The position numbers and the translations under genes are program-made. This document shows positions 7,110 to 15,308 of a stretch of 32,224 nt of DNA, piece after piece. Origin of the DNA: an uncultured Chitinophagaceae bacterium (GTDB taxonomy: Bacteria; Bacteroidota; Bacteroidia; Chitinophagales; Chitinophagaceae). Below the pieces are notes generated by a model. That model had not been told where the DNA came from. It did not search any database and was given only the letters and a program-made list of their open reading frames with translations. Location: positions 1-32,224 of the forward strand of contig CALESY010000094.1 in NCBI GenBank assembly GCA_937919945.1, given 5' to 3'. Position 1 is the first letter of the stretch. Every line of letters begins with the position of its first letter.

Positions 7110-9071
7110 ATGCTTAACAGATATATATTGATACTGATTGCTGTTTGCACATCTCTACAAGGACAGGCTCATAAACAAGATGCAGCAGGTATTTGTGCGG
7201 CAGCTAGGATAACAAGTGGTGCAGAAGCAAAAACAACTATTGCTACACCTGAGGAAAATTATTACGACGTGCAGCATGTAAGGTTCAATATTGCATTGAA
7301 TAATACATCTACCTACGTAAGTGGTGATGTTATAACGACGGCGAAAGTAGTAGTGCCGTCTATGAATGTATATGCGTTTGAACTTAACCCGCTGCTAACC
7401 ATTGATTCCTTTAAGCTGAATAATACGATAATGCCTGTTATTACAACAGGTTCTGTACGTACCGTAAATATTGCATCACTACCACTTAATACGGTCTTCA
7501 CTGCACAGGTATTTTATAAAGGTAGCAGTATGCCAGGTAACGGACAATTTTTCACAGGTGGCTTACATCCTGTAAGTGTTGGCGGATTTAATATGATGTA
7601 CTCTATCAGCGATAACCTGTTTGCAGATGATTGGTGGCCTTGTAAACAATCGTTGGTTGACAAAATTGATAGTGTTGACATGTGGGTAACAGTTGCCGAT
7701 ACCTTGAAAGTGGGCAGCAATGGTTTGCTGAAAAACACAACACCATTATCGGGTAACAGATTGAGGTATGAATGGAAGACCACGTACCCGATAGATTATT
7801 ACCTCATATCAGTAGCTGTTGCGCCCTATAACGAATACAGCTACTACATGAAATATACCGATGGCAGTAATGACTCTATGCTGATACAGAATTATGTGTA
7901 CAACACTGCAGGACATTTTACACCAACAGCTAAAGCAGCATTGGATAGTACGGGTATGATTGTTGACCATTTCTCAAAACTATTTGGCAGATACCCTTTT
8001 GATAAAGAGAAGTACGGGCATTGCATGTCGGCACTGGGTGGTGGTATGGAACACCAGACTATGACAACACTGGGAACAAGTGGCTATAACGATGTAACAC
8101 TGATAGCACATGAATTAGGTCATCAATGGTGGGGTAATAATGTTACCTACGGTACTTGGCGAGATATATGGTTGAGCGAGGGAATCACTACTTATTGCGA
8201 ACAATTATTTGTAGAAAAATTCAGAGGTGATGCTGCAGCAAAGGCGTATAGAACTAACGTGATAAACAGTGCCAAAGCACCAAGCGGTACGATTTATGTA
8301 GATGATACTACCGATGTAAACAGAATATTTAACGGACAACTAACGTATAAAAAAGGAGCAGCCGTAACACATATGCTACGTTATATTGCTCCTGATGATA
8401 GTCTGTTCTTCAAAGGGATGCGAGCTTATCAAGAGCAATACGCTAAGGGTATTGCCTTTACTGCAGACTTGCAACAGCATATGCAGACAGCTTACGGAAC
8501 ATCTTTAGATACCTTCTTTTCGCAATGGATATTTAAAGAGGGTTTCCCGACTTATAGCGCAAAATGGTACTGGCAGAATAACCTGTTTGTAATACAATTC
8601 AGGCAAACAACATCAAAACCGGCATCTGTGCCTTGCTTTAAAATGCCTGTAGAAATAAAACTACTAACTGCTAACGGCGACAGAATTATTAAAATCTTCA
8701 ATAGTGCCAATTCCGAAACGTTTGTATTTGGCAGTAATGATGAGGTTATCGGCATACAAATAGACCCTAACGACCATATCATCAACAATACAGGACAAAT
8801 ACAAAAAGATGCATCTGTATTGCAGATACCTGAAATAGTGTTCAAAGATGTAGCAGTAAGCCCCAACCCTTCGCAGAATACTTGGTACGTGAACAACCTG
8901 CCTCGCAACACAAAATGTAGCTTGAAAGATATGAACGGTAGGGTGCTCTGGAAAGATAGGGCTTCAGATAATATTGCTATACCTGCTACCAATATGCCAA
9001 GCGGTGTATATATACTGACACTGGAAACAGGTAGAGGTATAGAAAAACATATCAGGCTTGTAAAATATTAA
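7110..9071 (+). CDS. M1-family zinc aminopeptidase, T9SS-secreted (copy 2)
   Basis: This 653-residue protein is collinear with the preceding gene from the signal peptide (MLNRYILILIAVCTSLQGQA) onward: the shared TIATPEENYYDV start of the mature region, DDWWPCKQSL, GGMEHQTM at 311-318, HELGHQWWGN with zinc ligands H334, H338 and E357, and a family-typical YKKGAAV after the candidate catalytic Tyr. Residues about 581-653 are a T9SS type A tail (VSPNPSQNTW, then MPSGVYILTL). ATG follows the previous stop after a single base, giving likely translational coupling. The pair arose by tandem duplication but has diverged widely outside the core, which suggests different substrate preference. Confidence 0.93.
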   Translation: MLNRYILILIAVCTSLQGQAHKQDAAGICAAARITSGAEAKTTIATPEENYYDVQHVRFNIALNNTSTYVSGDVITTAKVVVPSMNVYAFELNPLLTIDSFKLNNTIMPVITTGSVRTVNIASLPLNTVFTAQVFYKGSSMPGNGQFFTGGLHPVSVGGFNMMYSISDNLFADDWWPCKQSLVDKIDSVDMWVTVADTLKVGSNGLLKNTTPLSGNRLRYEWKTTYPIDYYLISVAVAPYNEYSYYMKYTDGSNDSMLIQNYVYNTAGHFTPTAKAALDSTGMIVDHFSKLFGRYPFDKEKYGHCMSALGGGMEHQTMTTLGTSGYNDVTLIAHELGHQWWGNNVTYGTWRDIWLSEGITTYCEQLFVEKFRGDAAAKAYRTNVINSAKAPSGTIYVDDTTDVNRIFNGQLTYKKGAAVTHMLRYIAPDDSLFFKGMRAYQEQYAKGIAFTADLQQHMQTAYGTSLDTFFSQWIFKEGFPTYSAKWYWQNNLFVIQFRQTTSKPASVPCFKMPVEIKLLTANGDRIIKIFNSANSETFVFGSNDEVIGIQIDPNDHIINNTGQIQKDASVLQIPEIVFKDVAVSPNPSQNTWYVNNLPRNTKCSLKDMNGRVLWKDRASDNIAIPATNMPSGVYILTLETGRGIEKHIRLVKY

Positions 9072-9106
9072 TATCTGTTAAATGGTTATTTGCCATTGCA
9101 AGGTGG

Positions 9107-9114
9107 TACATTTG
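9107..9114 (+). promoter_or_regulatory. Bacteroidota-type -7 box before the TerC gene
   Basis: TACATTTG matches the TAnnTTTG -7 consensus exactly and lies 27 nt before the ATG at 9142. A TTTG at 9089-9092 could serve as the -33 element, but the 14-nt spacing is shorter than usual. The gap 9072-9141 otherwise holds nothing recognisable. Confidence 0.4.
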
Positions 9115-9141
9115 CATCCGTATTTTATTCCTTTTTAGTAG

Positions 9142-9996
9142 ATGGATAATATTATTGAACTGCTGCAGCAGATAATTGACAAGCCAGTACCATCACTTAT
9201 TGTTGTGCTCAATCTGATAGTAATAGAAAGCTTGCTTTCTGTTGACAATGCAGCAGTATTGGCAACAATGGTATTAGACCTTCCGAAAGACCAACGCAAA
9301 AAGGCTTTAAAATACGGTATCATAGGCGCGTATGTATTTCGTGGTATTTGTTTATTGTTCGCATCGCTGCTGATACAGGTGTGGTGGTTCAAACCAGTTG
9401 GCGGAATTTATTTGTTGATATTAGCTATCAAACATTTTCTTACTAAAAAGAAACCTAAAAAAGACGAAGAAGAAACATTGCAGCAAGAACTGGAGCTTGC
9501 ACATAAGAGCTGGCTATACAGAAAAACCCTTGGGCTGTTTGGTACATTCTGGGCAACTGTGATATTGGTAGAGCTGATGGATCTTGCCTTCTCTATAGAC
9601 AATGTAATTGCAGCCAATGCATACACCAAAAACATAGTATTAATATGGCTGGGGGTATTTATAGGCATATTGGCAATGCGTTTTGTAGCGCAGGCTTTTG
9701 TGAGGCTGATGGAAAAATACCCCTTTCTTGATACCTGTGCTTATATAGTGATATTGCTGTTGGGCACAAAGCTTACATTATCACTGGTAGCGCATTTCGA
9801 TCCATGTTCACCGTTTGCGCAATTTTTAGAGGGTCCGCAATCCTGTTTGGAATCACAAGGGAAGCACTTGCCATTAGGTGAGCACCCTGTTATTTGGGGC
9901 GACATCATTACATCGGTAACCAGTATTGCCATCTTTTTATTGCCTGTGTTGGGCTCAATACTGTTTAACTTCCCGAGGCATAAAACGGAGAAATAA
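9142..9996 (+). CDS. TerC-family integral membrane protein
   Basis: This 284-residue protein has about seven hydrophobic segments. The two inverted family motifs are both present: ESLLSVDNA with D35-N36 in the first half and AFSIDNV with D153-N154 in the second, as in TerC/Alx-type putative metal-ion transporters. A charged cytoplasmic linker at about 101-120 (KKKPKKDEEE...) divides the halves. TerC relatives have been linked to tellurium resistance and manganese export; the substrate here cannot be read from sequence. A cysteine-containing loop lies near residues 214-227. It appears to be transcribed alone from the promoter upstream, and it ends 2 nt from the convergent porQ gene with no terminator visible between them. 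Confidence 0.9.
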   Translation: MDNIIELLQQIIDKPVPSLIVVLNLIVIESLLSVDNAAVLATMVLDLPKDQRKKALKYGIIGAYVFRGICLLFASLLIQVWWFKPVGGIYLLILAIKHFLTKKKPKKDEEETLQQELELAHKSWLYRKTLGLFGTFWATVILVELMDLAFSIDNVIAANAYTKNIVLIWLGVFIGILAMRFVAQAFVRLMEKYPFLDTCAYIVILLLGTKLTLSLVAHFDPCSPFAQFLEGPQSCLESQGKHLPLGEHPVIWGDIITSVTSIAIFLLPVLGSILFNFPRHKTEK

Positions 9997-9998
9997 AC

Positions 9999-11114
9999 TT
10001 ACTCCCAATCCTGATAAGTATCTTTCCAGCCGCTTAATTTATTGATATTGAAGAAGCGGTTCAATTGCATATTAATGCCAATCTCGTTGTACGCACCGGC
10101 TATGCTGAAGTTGGAACGTGCGTAGTGTATCTGAAACTTATTGAGATACAGACCAGCACCAAATGAAAAACCTGCCAATGCGGGTTTATCTTTTATCAGC
10201 ATTTCGGCGCGGCGTTGGTAATTATAAGCAGCGGTTATGGTCAATCTTTTAGCTAATGTTATTTCTGCCCCGAAAATAAAATGGCGCATCAGCTTGTCGC
10301 CAAAGTATGTTTTATTGTCCGTCGTATCTACGCTACCAAATAAATTACCTGCTTCTACATCGGCGGGGTTGTTGTATCGTATATCCCACTGGTACAAATT
10401 ATGCACTGTGGTAATCAGGCGTAATGGCAGGTGTTTGAAGCGTTTTGAAATACCGATCTGTACATCTAAGGGTAATGGTTCAGCAGGGTTAGTATTGCTG
10501 TACTTGTTTACCATGAAGCCTATGTTTTTAGCAACTATGCCAATGTTCCAAAGGCTGGCAGTATCATAATAGTTAACACCTATATCAGCAAGTATGGCAG
10601 AAGCATTTTTGTCGAACAAAGATGAGTTTGCCCATTTCAGTGTAGCACCATATCGCCAATGTTCGCGGTAAGAACGGCTGGCTGTCAGGTTGATATTGTA
10701 GTCTGTAGCCCGAAATGTTCCGTATTCGTTACCAATATTATCTGTCTGTGTAAAAGTACCGTAGTTGATATATTGTACACCAAATGCGAAAGAGGTATTA
10801 ATGTCTTTTACATGATACCCATACAACAGATTGCTGACACTAATACCCGAGTAGTAGAAGTTTTGATTAATGCCTAATTGATTGTGCAAACCCGGGCGCA
10901 TCAACGAAGGGTTTTGGCCCGCAAAGCTGATGTCCTTATCTGGGTTGGCTACATTTATTCCACCCAAAGCGGTGATGTGCGGTGCATTGGGCAAGCGAAG
11001 AAACTCCATTGCATACCTACCGCCTGCTACTTGTGCACGGGTTGAAAAAACAGATAGGGTAAACAGCAACAAGCCGCTCCATTTAGTCCATTGCATATGC
11101 TTTAAACGTTTCAT
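9999..11114 (-). CDS. porQ: Type IX secretion system protein PorQ
   Basis: This 371-residue protein has a signal peptide (WSGLLLFTLSVFSTRAQ) followed by the PorQ N-terminal signature GGRYAMEFLRLPNAPHITAL and GGINVANPDKDISFAGQNPS. The rest is a run of alternating strands ending in aromatic residues, as in a FadL/PorV-like outer membrane beta-barrel. In Porphyromonas gingivalis PorQ works with PorU, PorV and PorZ in the attachment complex that processes T9SS cargo at the cell surface. An alternative start is M7 (11096), which begins closer to the hydrophobic stretch. It follows fabI by 34 nt without a terminator, so the two are probably cotranscribed. Its presence fits the many T9SS cargo genes nearby. 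Confidence 0.82.
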   Translation of the reverse strand: MKRLKHMQWTKWSGLLLFTLSVFSTRAQVAGGRYAMEFLRLPNAPHITALGGINVANPDKDISFAGQNPSLMRPGLHNQLGINQNFYYSGISVSNLLYGYHVKDINTSFAFGVQYINYGTFTQTDNIGNEYGTFRATDYNINLTASRSYREHWRYGATLKWANSSLFDKNASAILADIGVNYYDTASLWNIGIVAKNIGFMVNKYSNTNPAEPLPLDVQIGISKRFKHLPLRLITTVHNLYQWDIRYNNPADVEAGNLFGSVDTTDNKTYFGDKLMRHFIFGAEITLAKRLTITAAYNYQRRAEMLIKDKPALAGFSFGAGLYLNKFQIHYARSNFSIAGAYNEIGINMQLNRFFNINKLSGWKDTYQDWE

Positions 11115-11148
11115 GACAGGATTTATTGCCGTTTACAATCGTTGTATA

Positions 11149-11982
11149 TTATCCGTTTGCTTTTGCCGCTTTTTCCATTTCTTCTATAATACCTTGGCTT
11201 ACACCAGTATTAGAGAAGCCACCATCGTGGAAGAGGTTTTGCATGGTTACCATTTTGGTATAATCGCTGAACAGTGTCAGGCAGTAGTCGGCACATTGTT
11301 CAGCCGTAGCATTACCTAATGGCGACATTTTATCTGCATACGTAAAGAATGCATCGAAACCTGATACCCCTGAGCCCGCTGTTGTAATGGTAGGAGATTG
11401 AGAAACCGTATTAACACGTACTTTTTTAGCAAATCCGTAATGATAACCAAAGCTACGAGCTATGCTTTCCATCAGTGCTTTGGCTTCTGCCATATCGTTA
11501 TAGCCTGGGAAAGTACGCTGTGCGGCAATATAAGTTAGCGCAACAACAGACGACCATTCTTTCAGCGCATCCAGCTTCATGCTGGCTTGCAACACTTTGT
11601 GCAGCGATAAGGCTGATATATCCAATGTTTTCAGGAAGTTATCATAATTCGTTTCTGTATAAGGTATTGCCTTACGCACATTGGGCGACATACCTATAGA
11701 GTGTAGTATGAAATCCAGTTTGCCGCCGAAGTGTTCCATGCTTTTTTGCAGCAGGTTTTCTAAATCGGCAACATTGGTTGCGTCAGCAGGTATAACCGGT
11801 GCATTATTACAAAGTGAAGCTAATTCGTTGATTTTGCCCATACGCAGTGCAATGGGTGCATTTGTCAATACTATTTCTGCTCCTTCTTCCACAGCACGCA
11901 AAGCGGTCTTCCAAGCTATTGAACGCTCATCAAGTGCACCGAATATGATTCCCTTTTTTCCTTTCAGCAGTTGGTTTGCCAT
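11149..11982 (-). CDS. fabI: Enoyl-[acyl-carrier-protein] reductase (NADH), FabI
   Basis: This 277-residue Rossmann-fold SDR protein catalyses the last reduction of the fatty acid elongation cycle in the cytoplasm. It shows the divergent FabI nucleotide site (GIIFGALDERSIAW, residues 11-24) instead of the usual SDR TGxxxGxG, the LDFILHSIG strand at 89-97, and the FabI active-site arrangement Y151, Y161 and K168 (Y-x6-K in YNDMAEAK), then the substrate loop around 193-215. Length is slightly above the usual 255-265 residues. A terminator of the upstream OmpA-type gene lies between 12017 and 12041, so fabI must have its own promoter in the short gap. It probably heads a fabI-porQ unit. Confidence 0.95.
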   Translation of the reverse strand: MANQLLKGKKGIIFGALDERSIAWKTALRAVEEGAEIVLTNAPIALRMGKINELASLCNNAPVIPADATNVADLENLLQKSMEHFGGKLDFILHSIGMSPNVRKAIPYTETNYDNFLKTLDISALSLHKVLQASMKLDALKEWSSVVALTYIAAQRTFPGYNDMAEAKALMESIARSFGYHYGFAKKVRVNTVSQSPTITTAGSGVSGFDAFFTYADKMSPLGNATAEQCADYCLTLFSDYTKMVTMQNLFHDGGFSNTGVSQGIIEEMEKAAKANG

Positions 11983-12016
11983 TAGTAGTATATGCTTTTA
12001 TTAATGGTAAAAGTAG

Positions 12017-12041
12017 AAAAAAACTGCCAAGCAATGGCAGT
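12017..12041 (-). terminator. Intrinsic terminator of the PorE-like gene
   Basis: ACTGCCA (12023-12029) pairs with TGGCAGT (12035-12041) around a 5-nt loop, followed on the minus strand by seven T (A-run 12017-12023, the last of which is also in the stem). It lies 36 nt after the stop at 12078 and ahead of fabI. Confidence 0.85.
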
Positions 12042-12077
12042 ATATAAATTATGTTAATAAGCGTTGCAGCAAATATA

Positions 12078-13967
12078 TCACCGCCTGATAACTACTTCCA
12101 CCCTGCGGTTCATGTTACGGTTTTCTTCGGTGTCATTAGGGGCAACGGGATTGGCTTCGCCCCAGCCTTTGGCATCCATTGTGCCGGGTTCTACACCCAT
12201 AGCACTTATCTCGTTCAGCACCAGATTGGCACGCAGGTAAGACAGTTCTTCGTTTAGCATAGGGTTACCCGAATTGTCGGTATAACCACTGATGATGACG
12301 GTGTAGTTTGTTTCTTGCAACCAGGGTTCCATAGCAGTTTGTAAAACAGCCTTACCACTATCGGTTAATTTCTTACTGTTGATAGGGAAAAGTATAGTAG
12401 CAATCAGGCTGTCCTTAATGGGTTTCTGATAGCCGTTAGGTAGCAGTGGTATATTGTAATTTATTTTTTCTATGTTCTTTTTACCAGACAAGTCTATGGT
12501 ACCAGCATTAGCCATATAACCTATTCTATCTGCTATATATGTATAGCTATAGCCGGCCGGCAGCGTTATCATATAGCTTCCATCACCCCGGTTTGACGTA
12601 TAATGATAAGCAGGCTCGCCCGTTTTGGGGTCATTGATATAAATGCTGGCAATCGTCAGTTTCTCAGCAGATAAACTGTCGTACACAAAACCTTTGATAA
12701 GCACCACTGGTACGGGGCTTATGTTTGGAGGCATTTTAACTTCATAAATGTCAAAATTGCCTGCTGCACTATCCCTGTCTGATGCAAAGAATCCGCGTGT
12801 ACCATCTATCGTCAGGTTAAAACTATTTTCATCGTAGCATGTATTAATGGGGTAGCCAAGGTTTTGCGCTTTGCCCCAGGTTGTATCATTTATTCTTCTC
12901 GACAGGTATATATCTTGCCCGCCCATACCGGCAAGTGCATCACTAACAAAATACAGGGTGTTATTATCTACATGTATAAAAGGCGCAGTTTCATTGCCGG
13001 GTGTATTTATTTGAGGTCCGAGGTTACGGGGGGCTTGCCACAGTCCGTTTTTAAATTCAGTCATCCAGATATCCAGTCCACCATAACCACCTTCTCGGTT
13101 GCTGACAAAATAAAGCTCTCTATTGTCTGACGATAAACTGGGCATACCCTCGTAGCCAGGTGTGTTGATTGTGCCGCCAAAATTTTCAGGTACACTCCAT
13201 ACACTATCTGCCGTATATGCCATAAACAAATCGCACCCACCTTGGTCCCAACCTGTTTCGCTTCGGTTATCGCACTTCATAAAAAACAGGTAATGCCCGT
13301 CGCCCGAAATGCTTTGTGCCAATTCCGAGTGTTTTGAATTGGGTGGACTACCCATATTTTTTGCCTTGAACCATCCGCCACAGCTATCGGTATGCGCGGT
13401 ATAAAAATCTTCATCCACCCCATTGTATTGGCGCGTGAAAAACAGGTTTTGGGTATCGGCGGTTATAAACGGAAACATATCTGCCTGTGGAGAATTGATG
13501 CGCAAACCCATGTTATATACCGTATCAACCACTTTGTTGTACAATGCCTGCTTCATGTAGTATGCCTGCTCGCGTAGCAGCACCCATTGGCTTTTTTCTT
13601 TCAGCGTACCGTATGCCGCCACAAGTTGCAATGCCTGTTCTGGGCTGTAACTATGCAGCAGGCTTTTGGCAAGGGGCAGAGCAAAGGCTTTATTACCATT
13701 CGGGCAGTTGCGCGATGCCTGTAAAAATATCTCTGCTGCTTCTTTAAAAAGATGGGCTTTAAAATACCATTCGCCCAATGCGCTATATGCATCGGGCGAT
13801 GCAGGGTTTTCGCGGATGGCTTGCTGCATGGTTTTATAGGCTTCAGGCTTGTTCTTTTTAGCCATGTATTCCATGGCTTTGATATAAGCCTTGCCAGCAT
13901 CTGCCTGTGCTAAAACAGGTATATCAGCTAACAGCACCAATACTAATATCAGGTATAGCAAACGCAT
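12078..13967 (-). CDS. OmpA-family protein with TPR, propeller and CRD domains, PorE-like
   Basis: This 629-residue protein has a signal peptide (1-20, cleaved near VLA-QA), TPR-type helices at about 24-130, a PD40/WD40-like beta-propeller at about 160-410 (repeats such as GMPSLSSDNRELYFVSNREG and APFIHVDNNTLYFVSD), a carboxypeptidase-regulatory-like domain at 422-505, and a C-terminal OmpA peptidoglycan-binding domain at 520-629 (GYTDNSGNPMLNEELSYLRA, then NRNMNRRVEV). This is the domain order described for PorE of P. gingivalis, a peptidoglycan-linked T9SS component. No lipobox Cys is visible, unlike a lipoprotein. Bacteroidota carry several proteins of this layout, so PorE identity is inference; the nearby porQ is mild support. 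The gene ends in its own terminator and is divergent from the DUF2130 gene. Confidence 0.85.
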   Translation of the reverse strand: MRLLYLILVLVLLADIPVLAQADAGKAYIKAMEYMAKKNKPEAYKTMQQAIRENPASPDAYSALGEWYFKAHLFKEAAEIFLQASRNCPNGNKAFALPLAKSLLHSYSPEQALQLVAAYGTLKEKSQWVLLREQAYYMKQALYNKVVDTVYNMGLRINSPQADMFPFITADTQNLFFTRQYNGVDEDFYTAHTDSCGGWFKAKNMGSPPNSKHSELAQSISGDGHYLFFMKCDNRSETGWDQGGCDLFMAYTADSVWSVPENFGGTINTPGYEGMPSLSSDNRELYFVSNREGGYGGLDIWMTEFKNGLWQAPRNLGPQINTPGNETAPFIHVDNNTLYFVSDALAGMGGQDIYLSRRINDTTWGKAQNLGYPINTCYDENSFNLTIDGTRGFFASDRDSAAGNFDIYEVKMPPNISPVPVVLIKGFVYDSLSAEKLTIASIYINDPKTGEPAYHYTSNRGDGSYMITLPAGYSYTYIADRIGYMANAGTIDLSGKKNIEKINYNIPLLPNGYQKPIKDSLIATILFPINSKKLTDSGKAVLQTAMEPWLQETNYTVIISGYTDNSGNPMLNEELSYLRANLVLNEISAMGVEPGTMDAKGWGEANPVAPNDTEENRNMNRRVEVVIRR

Positions 13968-14054
13968 TGAACGGAAAAGTACATAAAAATAATAACTGCT
14001 TTCGTACCCGCAATAACACCGAACTTTGTATTTTCCCGAACGAGTAGTTTATAT

Positions 14055-15233
14055 ATGAATACAATAATTACATGCCCCAACTGTGCACACGAGTTTGAGC
14101 CTACAGATGCGATACGCGATGAGGTACAAAAGGAGTTGCGTGCAAAAATGGTAGATTGGCAAAAGACAAAGGAAGAAGAGTTCAGACGCAAAGAAGCGGA
14201 TGCTTTGGCACAACAAGAACAACAAATACGCAGGCAACTGGTGGGCGACTATGAGGTGCAGATGAAATTGCTGCAACAAGCTAATGCAGAAAATGAAGCC
14301 AAACTGAAAGAAGCACGTAACAAAGAACTGGAATACCTGAAAAAACAACAGGAACTGAAAACCCGTGAAGAACAACTTGAGATAGAAGTACAGCAAAAAC
14401 TACTAAACGAGCGTGAGCAACTGAAAACTGTATTGCAACGCGAAGTAGATGAAATGAATAAACTGCGTGAGCATGAGCATTTTCTCAAAGTAAAAGAACT
14501 GGAAAAGCAATTGGAAGACCAAAAGCTGCTGACAGAAGAAATGAAACGCAAGCAAGAGCAAGGCTCTATGCAGCTACAAGGCGAAGTACAGGAGCTAGCG
14601 TTGGAAGAATTGCTACGCAATACCTTTCCGTTTGACGTGGTAGCAGAAGTTGGCAAAGGTGTGCGTGGGGCAGACTGCATACAAACAGTAAGAAATAATT
14701 ACGGTCAAGAATGTGGTAAAATCATTTATGAAAGCAAGCGCACTAAAGATTTCAGCAATGACTGGATAGAAAAGCTGAAAGCAGACATGCGTAACCTGGG
14801 CGCTGATATTGCTGTAATAGTAACGCAAGCCATGCCCAAAGACATGGAAGGCTTTGGTGAGAAAGATGGTGTATGGATTTGCAACTTCACAGAGGTACGT
14901 TCGGTAAGTGCTATACTTAGAGACGTGGTGATAAAAGTATATAACGCTGCCAAAAGTCAGGAAAACAAGGGCGATAAAATGACATTGTTATATAACTATC
15001 TTATCAGCAGTGAGTTTTCTGAACAATGGAAAGCCATACGCGAGGGCTTTATGAGTATGCGCATATCAATACAAAAAGAGCGTGAGCAGATGGAAAAACT
15101 ATGGAAAGCCCGCGAAAAACAATTAGAAAAAGTATTGCTGAATGCTGCACATATCAAAGGCTCTATAGAAGGTATAGCAGGTGATAACGTTGACCTTAAT
15201 CTGGAAAGCGGCGATAGTTATTTGCTGGAGTAA
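14055..15233 (+). CDS. DUF2130 coiled-coil protein with PD-(D/E)XK-like core
   Basis: This 392-residue cytoplasmic protein starts with CPNC (7-10), followed by HEFEP, which looks like half of a zinc knuckle. About 160 residues of Glu/Gln/Lys-rich coiled coil follow (20-180). The conserved DUF2130 block at 180-345 contains LEELLRNTFPFD, GADCIQTV, GKIIYESKRT and GADIAVIVTQ. D207 followed by E226-x-K228, with an acidic pair at 184-185 in the preceding helix, has the spacing and strand pattern of a PD-(D/E)XK nuclease, and the coiled coil plus nuclease layout recalls RmuC. Activity is inferred, not shown. It is a single-gene unit between a divergent OmpA-type gene and a bidirectional terminator. 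Confidence 0.85.
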   Translation: MNTIITCPNCAHEFEPTDAIRDEVQKELRAKMVDWQKTKEEEFRRKEADALAQQEQQIRRQLVGDYEVQMKLLQQANAENEAKLKEARNKELEYLKKQQELKTREEQLEIEVQQKLLNEREQLKTVLQREVDEMNKLREHEHFLKVKELEKQLEDQKLLTEEMKRKQEQGSMQLQGEVQELALEELLRNTFPFDVVAEVGKGVRGADCIQTVRNNYGQECGKIIYESKRTKDFSNDWIEKLKADMRNLGADIAVIVTQAMPKDMEGFGEKDGVWICNFTEVRSVSAILRDVVIKVYNAAKSQENKGDKMTLLYNYLISSEFSEQWKAIREGFMSMRISIQKEREQMEKLWKAREKQLEKVLLNAAHIKGSIEGIAGDNVDLNLESGDSYLLE

Positions 15234-15249
15234 GTCTGTAATAGCTTAT

Positions 15250-15291
15250 AAAAAAACGGGAGCCACTTTACATATATGGCTCCCGTTTTTT
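15250..15291. terminator. Bidirectional intrinsic terminator
   Basis: CGGGAGCCA (15257-15265) pairs perfectly with TGGCTCCCG (15277-15285). A seven-A run precedes it and a six-T run follows, so it works in both directions, ending the plus-strand DUF2130 gene and the minus-strand cargo gene at 15309. Confidence 0.93.
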
Positions 15292-15308
15292 ATAACAATA
15301 GGCTATTC

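Noticed and set aside
8552..8992. 146-codon minus-strand frame within the second M1 peptidase
   Set aside because: It lies entirely within the conserved sense gene, has no family resemblance and no supporting context.
9089..9114. Full -33/-7 promoter for the TerC gene
   Set aside because: Only the -7 box fits; the TTTG is 14 nt away, shorter than the usual spacing, so only the -7 element was listed.
9072..9141. Terminator after the M1 peptidase pair
   Set aside because: Only a weak ATGG/CCAT pairing is visible and no T-run follows.
11681..12004. 107-codon plus-strand frame opposite fabI
   Set aside because: FabI is complete and well conserved on the other strand; the antisense frame has low-complexity composition.
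14249..14680. 143-codon Ser/Cys-rich minus-strand frame inside the DUF2130 gene
   Set aside because: It is the antisense of a coiled-coil coding stretch; Glu/Gln/Lys-rich codons read backwards give Ser, Cys and Phe. The plus-strand gene is certain.
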